In this document: piece after piece, positions 31,168 through 40,346 of the stretch | Layout of the letters: every line of letters begins with the position of its first letter | Position numbering within the stretch: the stretch's first letter is position 1 | Assembly: GCA_902493515.1 (NCBI GenBank) | Contig: CABUPE010000021.1 | Span: 1 to 41,379 of the forward strand | Direction: 5' to 3' | DNA length: 41,379 nucleotides | DNA from: an uncultured Collinsella sp. | Lineage (GTDB): Bacteria; Actinomycetota; Coriobacteriia; Coriobacteriales; Coriobacteriaceae | Notes under the pieces: model-generated | Told to the model about the DNA's origin: nothing | The model's input: the letters and a program-made list of their open reading frames with translations, nothing else | Databases searched by the model: none | Translations under genes and position numbers: made by a program

Positions 31168-32682
31168 TTAGGCCTGAGCGTTCGCGAACGCCCGCTTGAC
31201 GCCCTCGGAGCGCACGACGGCGAGAGCGTTGACGACAAACTCCTCCAGGCCGGCGATCTGCGTAAGATCCTCGCCCCACATTTGCTCGTTGGTGAGCACA
31301 TCGTGCACCAGCTCGGCGTCGTCGGCGCCGGCGCGGGCAGCGTAGAAGTCGAGCACGAAGGCGTCGTCCTGAGCGGTGTACTCGGTGCCGTCAGAGCGAC
31401 GCAGGTGCAGGCCGTCGCCCTCGCGGGACACGAGCTCCTGCGTGTAGAAGGAGATGAGCGTGGCCAGGCTCGTCGCCAGGCACTTGGGCAGGTTGCCGGT
31501 CTCGGCAACGTAGTCCTTGAGCGTAGGCAGGTCGCGGGCACGCCACTTAGCCGTAGAGTTGAGGCAGATGGAGAGCAGCGCGTGGTCGATAAACGGATTG
31601 TCGAAGCGGTTCTCGACGGCGGCGACAAAGGCCTTGCAATCCTCGACATCCAGGTCGGTGGCGAGCGTCGGGATGACCTCGTCGTAGAGCATGGTGTTCA
31701 TGAAGCCGCGGACGGTCTCGTCGTGCATGCAATCGCGCACGATATCAAAGCCGGCAACCCAGGAACCCGGGACAAAGGCGGTGTGGGCGCCGTTGAGGAT
31801 GCGGACCTTGCGCTTCTTGTACGGGGTGACGTCGGGGGTCACAAAGACACCCGGCAGACCGGCCTTCACGAAGGGAAGCTTCTCGGCAAGCGACTCGTCA
31901 CCCTGGATACCCCACATCTGGAAGGGCTCACGCACGGCCAGGAAGGGATCCTCGTAGCCCAAGCGCTCGGCCACGGCAGCGGCCTCCTTGGGATCGCGAA
32001 TGCGACCCGGAACGATGGTGTCGACAAGCGTGGTGCAGACGGTGCAGTCGTTGGCCATCCACTGCGCAAACTCGTCCTCCCAGCCCCAGTCGCTCACGTA
32101 CTGGTTCATGATGCGCAGCAGCTCCTCGCCGTTATGATCGATGAGCTCGCAGGCGAGCACGATGACGCCCTGCTTGCCGGCAGCCCAGCGGGCATGGAGC
32201 ACCTGGGCAAGCTTGGCAGGGAAGCTCGCGGGCGGCATGTCGTCGGCCTTGCAGGACGGATCGTAGGCGATACCGGCCTCGGTGGTGTTGGAGACGATAA
32301 TCTCCAGGTCGTCGGAAACGGCGACCTCCATCATGGCACGGTAGTCAGCCTCGCGATACGGATTGAGGCAACGGCTGCAGGCGCTGATCACACGGGAATC
32401 GTCAACCGTGTCACCGTTCTCCTTGCCGCGCACCAGTACGGTGTACAGGTCATCCTGGGCATTGATACCATCGGCGAAATCAAAGGCACCGCTGATGGGC
32501 TGCACCATGACGACCTTGCCGTTCCAACCGGTGGCCTCGTTGCCCATATCGAAGAAACGATCGACGAAGGCGCGCAGGAAATTGCCCTCGCCAAACTGCA
32601 GGACCTTCTCGGGGGCGTCCTTGGGCAGCACGTAGCCCTCGTAGCCGATCTTCTCGAGCGTCTCGTAGCTGATGTTATTCAT
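31168..32682 (-). CDS. uxaB: tagaturonate reductase (altronate oxidoreductase)
   Basis: UxaB reduces D-tagaturonate to D-altronate with NADH. The 504-residue protein belongs to the mannitol dehydrogenase family: N-terminal Rossmann start KVLQFGEGNFLRAFVDRFFD, VSNTTEAGIAYD, then the C-terminal helical domain with KKRKVRILNGAHTAFVPGSW. The KxR...NGxHT segment carries the family's catalytic residues. GAGAGGA precedes the ATG at 32682. It sits between the transporter and uxaA in one operon. Fructuronate reductase (UxuB) is a close relative, but UxaA next door favours UxaB. Confidence 0.94.
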   Translation of the reverse strand: MNNISYETLEKIGYEGYVLPKDAPEKVLQFGEGNFLRAFVDRFFDMGNEATGWNGKVVMVQPISGAFDFADGINAQDDLYTVLVRGKENGDTVDDSRVISACSRCLNPYREADYRAMMEVAVSDDLEIIVSNTTEAGIAYDPSCKADDMPPASFPAKLAQVLHARWAAGKQGVIVLACELIDHNGEELLRIMNQYVSDWGWEDEFAQWMANDCTVCTTLVDTIVPGRIRDPKEAAAVAERLGYEDPFLAVREPFQMWGIQGDESLAEKLPFVKAGLPGVFVTPDVTPYKKRKVRILNGAHTAFVPGSWVAGFDIVRDCMHDETVRGFMNTMLYDEVIPTLATDLDVEDCKAFVAAVENRFDNPFIDHALLSICLNSTAKWRARDLPTLKDYVAETGNLPKCLATSLATLISFYTQELVSREGDGLHLRRSDGTEYTAQDDAFVLDFYAARAGADDAELVHDVLTNEQMWGEDLTQIAGLEEFVVNALAVVRSEGVKRAFANAQA

Positions 32683-32706
32683 AGAGGTTTTCCTCTCAAC
32701 TCAAGT

Positions 32707-32731
32707 CCCGGTACGGCATCGCCGCACCGGG
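32707..32731. other. intercistronic hairpin between transporter gene and uxaB
   Basis: CCCGGT, CGGC, ATC, GCCG and ACCGGG form a near-perfect stem. There is no T-tract, as with the uxaB-uxaA hairpin, so both probably stabilise or process the long mRNA. Confidence 0.6.
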
Positions 32732-32760
32732 TTGCATTCATGATTTTTCAAGCAGCGGGG

Positions 32761-34266
32761 CTATTTATCGATCGTCTCGATAGTGCTCTCGCCGATCTTG
32801 CCGCGCTCCCAGCGACCATTCGACAGGTCGTTGGAAATGGAATTGAACTTCTTCTCGGTAATGTCGTAGAGAGCGAAGATAATCAAGGCTGCTACCAGAA
32901 GGGCGCAGGCGGGATAAATCGTCAGAGCGCCCTTGATGCCAAGCAGCGTGGCAGCCGTCTGGGGCTTATTTGCCACATATCCGGTAAGGGCAAGGATGCC
33001 GCCGGAAATGATCGCGGCAAGGGATTGCGCAAGCTTACGAGAAAAGTTGAACGCGGCGTAGGTCGTACCCTCCTTGCGGATTCCCGTGTGCCATTCACCG
33101 TAATCAATAACATCGGAAACCAAGTTCCAGGTGATACCGTTGGGGATGGCAAGCGCGACGTAGCCGATGGTGACGAAGATGATGAACGTCACGGTATTGG
33201 TCGGCAGGATGAAGTTGAGGCCGTTTGCCACGGCACCGACGATAAAGCAGGCAACGCACGTGCGCTTCTTGCCAAAATGCTTGACGAGCGTCGGGATGGC
33301 GAGAATGGCGACAACCGACGTTCCGATCATGATGCCGTTGACAATGGGCTGCAACGCGATGTTACCCAGGTTGTACTGGCAGAAATACACCATCATGGTG
33401 TTGTTGGTATTCATGGCCGAGATGGTAAACAGCGTAAGCAGGATAACTGCTCCCAGGTTCTTGTTGGTGAAAACGACCTTGAAATACGTGCTGAATGCGC
33501 TCGACTTCTTGCCGGCCTTTCCCGCAGCCTTCTCCTCGGCCTGTCGATCGATACGGATATGCTCGCGCGTTCCCAAAAAGCAGATGGCGAATCCGGCGAT
33601 GCCACACAGTCCCATGACGACAGCTGCAATCGTATAGCCGTGCGGATTGCCGTCGAGCGTGTCGCCACCCGCAAAGAACAGGACCAATGGGATGAACGCT
33701 ACGCCCGTGATGAGCTGTGCGCAGAGCGAACCGGCCTGGCGCGTTGACGCCATGTGCGCGCGGTCATCGACGTCACGCGTCATTACCGTGGCCAGAGATC
33801 CGTACGGCACGTTGGTGAAGCTGTATACGACGCCCCAGATCATGTAGGTTATCAGCGCATAGGCAATTTTGCCCGCCATGGGAATATCGGGCGCAGTGAA
33901 GGTCACCACGGTTAGAACGGCAAGAATCACGGCCGAAACCATCATGACCGGACGAAACCGACCGTGCTTGCCAATCTTCTTTCTACCGTCGACGAATGCA
34001 CCGGCAATCGGGTCCATGAACGCATCGAAAATCTTGGTGACGGCGAAAATCAGGCTCACTACGCCTGGCGAAATCAGACAGATGTCAGTGTAGAACTTGG
34101 TCAGATATGCTTGACCAAGATCGAACATGAATCCGTTGCCCAAATCGCCAAAGCCATAGCAGATTTTCTCACGCCAGCTCAGCTTGATATCCTGCGAGCT
34201 CTGCATAGATCTCGAATCCGCCTGAGCAGACACGATCTGCTCGTTTTTCTGTTGCCCTGTTCCCAT
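32761..34266 (-). CDS. GPH-family sugar/uronide:cation symporter
   Basis: The 501-residue, 12-helix protein matches the glycoside-pentoside-hexuronide group: EKICYGFGDLGNGFMFDLGQ at the start, then KIFDAFMDPIAGAFVDGRKK with the typical DAxxDPxxG motif, and a charged loop after helix 6. Within the uxa operon it most likely brings in galacturonate or an oligogalacturonide with H+ or Na+. It replaces the ExuT-type MFS carrier known from enterobacteria. I chose the ATG at 34266, with GGGAGGG upstream, over an earlier one at 34308. The C-terminus ends in a polar tail. Confidence 0.9.
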   Translation of the reverse strand: MGTGQQKNEQIVSAQADSRSMQSSQDIKLSWREKICYGFGDLGNGFMFDLGQAYLTKFYTDICLISPGVVSLIFAVTKIFDAFMDPIAGAFVDGRKKIGKHGRFRPVMMVSAVILAVLTVVTFTAPDIPMAGKIAYALITYMIWGVVYSFTNVPYGSLATVMTRDVDDRAHMASTRQAGSLCAQLITGVAFIPLVLFFAGGDTLDGNPHGYTIAAVVMGLCGIAGFAICFLGTREHIRIDRQAEEKAAGKAGKKSSAFSTYFKVVFTNKNLGAVILLTLFTISAMNTNNTMMVYFCQYNLGNIALQPIVNGIMIGTSVVAILAIPTLVKHFGKKRTCVACFIVGAVANGLNFILPTNTVTFIIFVTIGYVALAIPNGITWNLVSDVIDYGEWHTGIRKEGTTYAAFNFSRKLAQSLAAIISGGILALTGYVANKPQTAATLLGIKGALTIYPACALLVAALIIFALYDITEKKFNSISNDLSNGRWERGKIGESTIETIDK

Positions 34267-34316
34267 GTGGTCCCTCCCCTTTGCAACCGATTTCACCAAT
34301 CGGAACACATACAGAT

Positions 34317-35744
34317 CTATGCCTCGACAGTGTCCAGATCGAAGCCAAAGTAGCGAACGGAGTTGTTGTAGCTGATGTCACGCACGATGGTGCCCAGCAG
34401 CTCCATGTCGGCCGGATACTTGCCCTGCTCAACCCACTCGCCGATCACGCTGCACAGCACGCGACGGAAATACTCGTGACGCGGATAGGACAGGAAGGAG
34501 CGGGAGTCGGTGAGCATGCCGACAAAGTTGCCCAGGACGCCCTCGTTAGCCAGAGCCGTGAGCTGCTCGCGCATGCCGACCTCGTTGTCGTTGAACCACC
34601 AGGCGGAGCCGTTCTGGATCTTACCGGCAGTCGGAGCCTCCTGGAAACAGCCCATCACGGTATCGATCATGGTGTTGTCGATGGGGTTCAAGCTGTACAG
34701 GATGGTCTTGGGCAAGCCGCAGGTCTCCTGGATGGAGTTGAGGAAATCGGCGAGCTGGTCGGACGGCGTGTAGTTGGAGATGCAATCGTAGCCGGTATCG
34801 GGGCCGAGCTTGGCAAACATGGCGCGGTTGTTGTCGCGCTTGCAGCCAAAGTGCAGCTGCATGGCCCAGCCCAGACGGACATACTCGCCGGCAACGAACT
34901 GCATAAAGGCAGTCTTGTACTTGAGGATCTCTTCCTCGGTAAGCGGCTCGGCAGCCAGACCCTTGGCAAAGATGGCCTCGATCTCATCGGCGGTAGCCGG
35001 GGCGTACATAACGTAGTCGAGTGCATGGTCGGATGCGCGACACCCCAGCTCGTGAGCAACGTCGTAGCGCTTGGAGATGGCGGCCTTCATGCCCTCGAAG
35101 TCGCTTACCTCAACGCCGGCAACCTCGGAAAGATGCTTGCAGTAGTCGGCGAACTCCTGGCCGCGCTCGATGCGCAGAGCGGCGTCGGGGCGCATGGCGG
35201 GAACGACCTGAACGTCAAAACTGTCATCAGCGGCAATCTTCTTGTGCCACTCAAAGCTGTCGGCGGGGTCGTCGGTAGTGCAGATCATGCGGACGTTGGA
35301 CTGCTTGATCAGGTTGCGGCAGGTAAAGCTGGCCTCGGCGAGCTTGGCGTTGGCAAGGTCCCAGACCTCCTGGGCAGTCTTGCCGTTGAGGACGCCCTCG
35401 TAGCCAAAGTAGCGCTTAAGCTCCAGGTGGCTCCACTCAAAGACGGGGTTGCCAACGCAGCGACCCAGGGTCTCGGCCCACTTTTGGAACTTCTCGCGAG
35501 CAGGGGCGTCGCCAGTGATAAAACGCTCGTCGACGCCGTTGGCACGCATCAAGCGCCACTTGTAGTGGTCGCCGCCCAGCCAAACCTCGGTGATGTTCTC
35601 GAAACGCTTGTCCTCCCAAATCTCCTTGGGAGAAATGTGGCAATGGTAGTCGACGATGGGCATGCCCTCGGCAAAGTTGTGGAACAGCTCCTCGCCGGTC
35701 TTGGTGCTCAGCAGGAAATCCTGATCGTCCATGAAGTTTTTCAT
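34317..35744 (-). CDS. uxaC: glucuronate/galacturonate isomerase
   Basis: UxaC isomerises D-galacturonate to D-tagaturonate (and glucuronate to fructuronate), the first step. At 475 residues it is of normal length. VDYHCHISPKEI holds the first metal-binding His pair of the amidohydrolase-like barrel. WRLMRANGVDERFITG, ICTTDDPADSFEWHKK, and the later QLHFGCKRDNNRAMF are family hallmarks. The ATG at 35744 has AAAGGGG 8 bases upstream; the frame is open to 35813 across the operator. It is the first gene of the operon and directly follows the palindromic operators. Confidence 0.96.
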   Translation of the reverse strand: MKNFMDDQDFLLSTKTGEELFHNFAEGMPIVDYHCHISPKEIWEDKRFENITEVWLGGDHYKWRLMRANGVDERFITGDAPAREKFQKWAETLGRCVGNPVFEWSHLELKRYFGYEGVLNGKTAQEVWDLANAKLAEASFTCRNLIKQSNVRMICTTDDPADSFEWHKKIAADDSFDVQVVPAMRPDAALRIERGQEFADYCKHLSEVAGVEVSDFEGMKAAISKRYDVAHELGCRASDHALDYVMYAPATADEIEAIFAKGLAAEPLTEEEILKYKTAFMQFVAGEYVRLGWAMQLHFGCKRDNNRAMFAKLGPDTGYDCISNYTPSDQLADFLNSIQETCGLPKTILYSLNPIDNTMIDTVMGCFQEAPTAGKIQNGSAWWFNDNEVGMREQLTALANEGVLGNFVGMLTDSRSFLSYPRHEYFRRVLCSVIGEWVEQGKYPADMELLGTIVRDISYNNSVRYFGFDLDTVEA

Positions 35745-35797
35745 CAAACAACCCCTTTGTTTGCGGAGCGGGCGCACAATACGCTCGTCATCCTCTA

Positions 35798-35850
35798 GGT
35801 GAACGTTCACCATCTTAGTGCAAAATGCATTATAAGGTGAACGTTCACCT
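35798..35850 (-). promoter_or_regulatory. uxa operon promoter with two perfect LacI-type operators
   Basis: GGTGAACGTTCACC (35798-35811) and AGGTGAACGTTCACCT (35835-35850) are perfect palindromes with centres 38 bp apart. A minus-strand -10 TATAAT lies at 35829-35834, with the second palindrome occupying the spacer before it. This would block RNA polymerase directly and allow looping or cooperative binding between the two sites. The regulator at 36031-37110 is the obvious candidate. Confidence 0.8.
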
Positions 35851-35930
35851 AACTATCACGGGGCGAACGGTAGGTTTTGACCGCTCAACGGTTGCCGAGC
35901 CATGGATCCTGCGTTGAAGCGGCACAAAGA

Positions 35931-35966
35931 AAGGCCGCTGACGGCAGATTCGCCATCAGCGGCCTT
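35931..35966 (-). terminator. terminator of the uxa regulator gene
   Basis: AAGGCCGCTGA pairs with TCAGCGGCCTT; on the minus strand TTTCTTTG follows. It lies between the regulator stop and the operators, insulating the uxa promoter. Confidence 0.8.
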
Positions 35967-36030
35967 CGAAACAATTTTTCGATCCCCTGGCAAAAAAAAT
36001 ACGCGGCAAGTGGGGAACTCCCTAAACGCA

Positions 36031-37110
36031 TTAGATTCCGGCGAGCTCGCAGTAACGATCGACGTTGCTGGCAAACACCATCTCAACAGCCCCCTTTTGC
36101 ACAGGCTCCGCCGGCGTCTTTCCCCACAGCAGGTAATCGCCTAAGGTCTTGGCGCCACGATATGCCAAACTCACCGGGTCCTTGTAGACGATGTTGGTAA
36201 AGATGCCCCGACGCAAAGCCAGCGCACTTTCTGGGAACAGGTCGTTGCCAATCACCATTACTTCGCCGGCCTTGTTAGCCGAGACAAGCGCATCGGCAAT
36301 CAGCTCAGAGCCCACGGCGAACACGCTGCAGATCAACTCGGGGGCTTCCGATGACCTTAGACGCTGGTTGAGCTCGTGCTCGAGCTGCTTGACCTGGGCA
36401 TGAGCACCGGTCAGATCCTCGACCTGCCAAGGAACATTGTGCTCGCGAAGGTAATTGTGGAAGGCACGAGCGGTCAAATAGTGCGAGTCGGTATAGGGGT
36501 CGCCCGCCAATAAAAGCACGCGGGTATCGATCCCGGAAGCGTGAACCAGGTTGGCCGCCTGCTCGGCCATCAGGCTTCCCGCTGTGGAGTAGTCGGCCAA
36601 ACTAGCGCCCAGACGATCGAGGTGAGGGCGGTCGCCGTCAACGAGCTCAATCGTCACGCCCGCCTCGGCGATCTGCCCCAAAAGCTCAGTCGCACGATCG
36701 TCGCCCGGCGCATAGGCGAGCAAACCATCAATCTTCTCGCCCACCTGCAGACGCTCGTCGATTTGCTCGAGTGCATCAGCGTAGCCGCCCACGCCAAATT
36801 CAACGCGTTCAACGGTAATGCCCTGGTCGATGACCTCTTGCTCAAAGCGATTGCAGCCTTCCCATAGGTAACGATAGAAATAAGCGCCCTCACGCGATGC
36901 GCACGGCAAACAAAACAGCAGATTGATGTCCTTACGACGCAGGCTCGAAGCGCTCGTGTTGCGGTGATAGCCCATCTCCTCGGCCTTAGCATTAACCTTG
37001 GCACGCACAGACTCGCTCACGCCGGCCTTGCCCGTAAGGGCCTTATGCACGGTGTTAATGGAAACGCCAAGCTCGGCGGCTATGTCCTTCATGGTGACGC
37101 GTGCGCTCAT
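36031..37110 (-). CDS. LacI-family regulator of the uxa operon
   Basis: The 359-residue protein opens with TMKDIAAELGVSINTVHKAL (HTH, about 6-25) and a hinge with HRNTSASSLRRKDIN, then a sugar-binding-protein-like sensor domain (about 62-345). The hinge Leu and the HTH are intact. The palindromic operators between it and uxaC have the CG-centred symmetry typical of LacI sites. Galacturonate, tagaturonate or KDG is the likely inducer. GGAG 8 bases before the ATG at 37110 fixes the start. It is transcribed in the same direction as uxaC but ends at its own terminator. Confidence 0.9.
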   Translation of the reverse strand: MSARVTMKDIAAELGVSINTVHKALTGKAGVSESVRAKVNAKAEEMGYHRNTSASSLRRKDINLLFCLPCASREGAYFYRYLWEGCNRFEQEVIDQGITVERVEFGVGGYADALEQIDERLQVGEKIDGLLAYAPGDDRATELLGQIAEAGVTIELVDGDRPHLDRLGASLADYSTAGSLMAEQAANLVHASGIDTRVLLLAGDPYTDSHYLTARAFHNYLREHNVPWQVEDLTGAHAQVKQLEHELNQRLRSSEAPELICSVFAVGSELIADALVSANKAGEVMVIGNDLFPESALALRRGIFTNIVYKDPVSLAYRGAKTLGDYLLWGKTPAEPVQKGAVEMVFASNVDRYCELAGI

Positions 37111-37257
37111 AGGATTACTCCGGTACAGACGGGCAGCTAATAAACAATTCAGTTAACGATACCCCAAAAAATGCATGTCTACTCGCCGCACTCACGCTCG
37201 AATGTGTAAAAAGCCCCGCGAACGGATGCTCGCGTGGCGTTCAAGATACCCAGTTGT

Positions 37258-37458
37258 TTATTTGACACCACGGCCTAAATTCTCAGCCACTTTGTCGACG
37301 CCTTTCAGCGCGGCGCACGTCTTTTTGTTGGAGCAATGTCCCGTGCAAACGCCACCCTGAGCGCAGTCAGCGCAGGTGCCCTTGCGGTAGATGCGCACGC
37401 ATACCGCGACAAACGCAATACCGATAACAGCCAGTACAACAATATCGATAGGTGCCAT
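37258..37458 (-). CDS. FeoB-associated Cys-rich membrane protein
   Basis: The 66-residue protein has one membrane helix (IDIVVLAVIGIAFVAVCV) followed by a short Cys cluster, TCADCAQGGVCTGHCSNKKT, then C. This layout is the known small partner encoded downstream of feoB, thought to help ferrous iron transfer. GGAGGC precedes the ATG. It lies 180 bp after the feoB stop, beyond a terminator, so it may be a separate transcript. The 147 bp before the regulator gene (37111) shows nothing else. Confidence 0.85.
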   Translation of the reverse strand: MAPIDIVVLAVIGIAFVAVCVRIYRKGTCADCAQGGVCTGHCSNKKTCAALKGVDKVAENLGRGVK

Positions 37459-37508
37459 AGCAAGCCTCCTCTAGTTAACCATCACTTACTTTACCCCATT
37501 CTCCGCCT

Positions 37509-37535
37509 ACCAAAAAGGGACAGGTTTATTTTGGT
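37509..37535. repeat. short dyad with GGGACAGGTTTA loop
   Basis: ACCAAAA (37509-37515) and TTTTGGT (37529-37535) flank AGGGACAGGTTTA. CTACCAAAAAG recurs at about 37569, just before the feoB terminator. It looks like a small dispersed hairpin. Confidence 0.4.
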
Positions 37536-37576
37536 CGGTTTTATCTGCGGAAACGCCACATCTCCCCCCTACCAAA

Positions 37577-37607
37577 AAGCCCGAGTGTCGCTGGGACACC
37601 CGGGCTT
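37577..37607 (-). terminator. terminator of feoB
   Basis: AAGCCCG-GTGTC pairs with GACAC-CGGGCTT around GCTGG; on the minus strand TTTTTGG follows. It lies 28 bp after the feoB stop. Confidence 0.85.
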
Positions 37608-37634
37608 GTGAAAGGGGCTAATCCTTATTCGGAC

Positions 37635-39962
37635 TTAAGCGGAAACTGCGGCGGAGGCAGTGTTGGTCTCATCCTCGTCGGTCCATGCATGCTTGGGCAT
37701 GGGACGGAAGATCTGGAAGAGCATCGCAACCAGCAGCACAATGGCCACAACCGTCCAGATACCAAACTGCCCCAGAACAAGCAGGTTATAGAACTGGTTG
37801 ATGAACAGGCCGATAACCCAAGCAAAGGCGCACTCGTAGCCGATGGCAATCGCGGTCCACTTGCCGGAGTCCATCTGGTTGCGGATGGTGCCCATGGCGG
37901 CAAAGCACGGAGCGCACAGCAGGTTGAAAGCGCCAAAGGCAACGCAAGCGCCCATGGTGGGGAACATGCCGGCAAACGCGGTCCACAGGCTCGGGTCGGT
38001 CTCTGCGGCGTCGGCAACGGACAGCAGCGAGCCGGCGGTGGCGACGACGTTCTCCTTAGCGACGAGACCCGAGACGGTCAGCGCGGTGGCCTGCCAGGTG
38101 CTAAAGCCGAGCGGGGCGAAGATCCAGGCGACCAGGTTGCCAAGCATGGCGAGCACGGAGTAGTCCATGAACTCCTCGGGGATGCCGTCCATCGCAGGCA
38201 GGAAGCCAAAGGAGCCGTTGTAGCTACCAAAGTTGGACAGGAACCAAACCACAACAGTGGACGCGAAGATGACCGTGCCGGCCTTCTTGATAAAGGCCCA
38301 GCAGCGCTCCCACACGTGCAGCGCCCAAGAGCGGATCGCCGGGAAGTGGTAGGCAGGAAGCTCCATAACGAACGGCGTCGGGCGACCAGCGAAGAGCTTG
38401 GTCTTCTTGAGCATGAGGCCCGAGGCGATGACGGCAAAAACGCCCAGGAAGTAGAAAAGCGGGCTGATCCATGCGGCCGTGGTGGAAGAATCGCCAATGA
38501 TGGAGCCCATGAGCAGGGCGATGATCGGCAGCTTGGCGCCGCAGGGGATGAACGTGGTGGTCATGACCGTCATGCGGCGGTCCTTCTCGTTCTCGATGGT
38601 CTTGGTGGCCATGACGCCGGGGACGCCGCAGCCTGAGGACACGAGCATGGGGATGAACGACTTACCGGACAGGCCAAAGCGGCGGAACACGCGGTCCATG
38701 ATAAAGGCGACGCGGGCCATGTAGCCGCAGTCCTCCAGGAAGGACAGCATCACGAACAGCAGGAACATCTGCGGCACAAAGCCGAAGATGGCGCCCAGGC
38801 CGCCAACGATACCGTCGCAGACCAGCGAATCGACCAGGCCACCGTCCTCGGTGCCACCCGCCACGAGGGCGTCGTGCACCATGGTGGTGATACCCGGGAC
38901 ATAGGGGCCGTACTGTGCCGGGTCGACCGAGTCGGCGTCGTCACCCGCGGCCTCGACAGCCTCATCGTAAGCATCGCGGCCCTGACCGAGCACATACCAA
39001 CCGTCGGTGCCAAAGAGCTGATCGTTGGTGAAGTCGGTCACCGTTCCGCCCAGGGTGGAAACGGCGATGTAGTACACGCAGAACATGATGACCACAAAGA
39101 TCGGCAGGCCCAGGATACGGTTGGTAACCACACGGTCGATCTTCTCGGAGGTGCTCATCTTGGCCGGGGCCTTGGTGAGGCACTCGTCGATGATGTGTGC
39201 GATCACGCCGTAGCGCTCACCGGTGATGATGGACTCGGCGTCATCGTCGCAGTCCTGCTCGCACTGAGCGACCAGCTCTTCGACGCGAGCGGCCTTCTCC
39301 TTGGTGGGGTTGATGAGCTTGCAGGCGTCCGCATCACGCTCGAACAGCTTGACGGCGTAATAGCGGCGCTTGTTAGCGGGAACGCTCGCCGGAAGGTTAT
39401 TCTCGATATGCGTCAGAACGTCCTCGATGGAGGAATCGAACTTGTGCTCCGGCACCTGGCCCTTAGAAGCGGCAGACTTCTTGACCTGCTCGAACAGCTC
39501 CTTGATGCCCTTGTTCTTAAGAGCGGAGATCATCATGACCGGGCAGCCGAGCTTCTTGGACAGCTTGTCCGTGTCGATCTTGTCGCCGTTCTTCTCGACC
39601 AAGTCGGCCATGTTGAGGGCGACGACCACGGGCAGGCCGGTCTCGATAACCTGAAGCGCCAGGTACAGGTTGCGCTCGAGGTTGGTGGCGTCGACAACCT
39701 GGACGACGACATCGGGCTCGCCGCTCATAAGGTAATCGCGCGAGCATTGCTCCTCGGGGCTGTAGGGGGAAAGCGAGTAGATGCCGGGGAGGTCCGTGAT
39801 GGTAACGTTCTTGTCGCTTAGGAGCTTGGCTTCCTTTTTCTCAACCGTGACGCCGGGCCAGTTGCCAACGTAGCCGTTGGCGCCGGTGATCAGGTTGAAA
39901 AGCGTGGTCTTGCCGCAGTTGGGGTTACCCGCCAGCGCGACATGGATCTGAGAATCCGCCAT
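37635..39962 (-). CDS. feoB: ferrous iron transport protein B
   Basis: FeoB imports Fe2+ across the membrane, powered by its GTPase domain. The 775-residue protein has G1 GNPNCGKTTLFN (12-23), G3 DLPGIYSLSPYSPEE, and G4 NMAD. A helical domain (about 165-265) and a C-terminal membrane part with two Gate motifs follow, seen in CGYMARVAFIMDRVFRRFGL with SGCGVPG, and CGAKLPI. The C-terminal end is polar (MPKHAWTDEDET). AGAAGGATT precedes the ATG at 39962. A DtxR-like box (40038-40057) lies directly upstream. It is in one direction with the two FeoA genes. Confidence 0.96.
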   Translation of the reverse strand: MADSQIHVALAGNPNCGKTTLFNLITGANGYVGNWPGVTVEKKEAKLLSDKNVTITDLPGIYSLSPYSPEEQCSRDYLMSGEPDVVVQVVDATNLERNLYLALQVIETGLPVVVALNMADLVEKNGDKIDTDKLSKKLGCPVMMISALKNKGIKELFEQVKKSAASKGQVPEHKFDSSIEDVLTHIENNLPASVPANKRRYYAVKLFERDADACKLINPTKEKAARVEELVAQCEQDCDDDAESIITGERYGVIAHIIDECLTKAPAKMSTSEKIDRVVTNRILGLPIFVVIMFCVYYIAVSTLGGTVTDFTNDQLFGTDGWYVLGQGRDAYDEAVEAAGDDADSVDPAQYGPYVPGITTMVHDALVAGGTEDGGLVDSLVCDGIVGGLGAIFGFVPQMFLLFVMLSFLEDCGYMARVAFIMDRVFRRFGLSGKSFIPMLVSSGCGVPGVMATKTIENEKDRRMTVMTTTFIPCGAKLPIIALLMGSIIGDSSTTAAWISPLFYFLGVFAVIASGLMLKKTKLFAGRPTPFVMELPAYHFPAIRSWALHVWERCWAFIKKAGTVIFASTVVVWFLSNFGSYNGSFGFLPAMDGIPEEFMDYSVLAMLGNLVAWIFAPLGFSTWQATALTVSGLVAKENVVATAGSLLSVADAAETDPSLWTAFAGMFPTMGACVAFGAFNLLCAPCFAAMGTIRNQMDSGKWTAIAIGYECAFAWVIGLFINQFYNLLVLGQFGIWTVVAIVLLVAMLFQIFRPMPKHAWTDEDETNTASAAVSA

Positions 39963-40037
39963 TCAATCCTTCTTCCTTGTGTGCCTGCGCTGCTTTCTCC
40001 GCGCAGGCTGGATAATGTGCTTCAAAGATGCTGCATT

Positions 40038-40057
40038 AAGTTAGAAAAACCTAACTT
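40038..40057 (-). promoter_or_regulatory. DtxR/IdeR-like iron box between feoA and feoB
   Basis: AAGTTAG, six A-rich bases, CTAACTT forms a 7-bp dyad. It resembles the known DtxR/IdeR operator TTAGGTTAG-CTAACCTAA. Its position 76 bp before feoB suggests an extra iron-controlled promoter for feoB. Confidence 0.55.
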
Positions 40058-40085
40058 TATCTGCAGAAATATACGTCACAAGCCC

Positions 40086-40307
40086 TTACTGGACCTCGAC
40101 GACGGCCGCCTCCTCCTTGCGGATGGAAAGCTCGTAGCCGCGCACGTTGATCTCGACCGGATCACCGAGCGGCGCGACCTTCACGACCTTGAACGAAGTG
40201 CCCTTGATGAGCCCCAGGTCCATAAGGTGGCGGCGAAGCGCACCCTCACCGTGAAGCTTGACGATGGTAGAGCTCTCGCCCACCTTAACGTCACCCAACG
40301 TCTTCAT
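40086..40307 (-). CDS. feoA: FeoA-family protein (second)
   Basis: The 73-residue SH3-like FeoA protein has the family layout KVGESSTIVKLHGEGALRRH, then LMDLGLIKGTSFKVVKVAPL and GDPVEINVRGYELSIRKEEA. FeoA binds or tunes FeoB in the cytoplasm. Its start (ATG 40307) has GGGGGA upstream. It lies between the other FeoA gene and feoB. Confidence 0.93.
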   Translation of the reverse strand: MKTLGDVKVGESSTIVKLHGEGALRRHLMDLGLIKGTSFKVVKVAPLGDPVEINVRGYELSIRKEEAAVVEVQ

Positions 40308-40346
40308 CCTCTTGTCCCCCTTTCGGTTTTTATGAAATGCTGCTGA

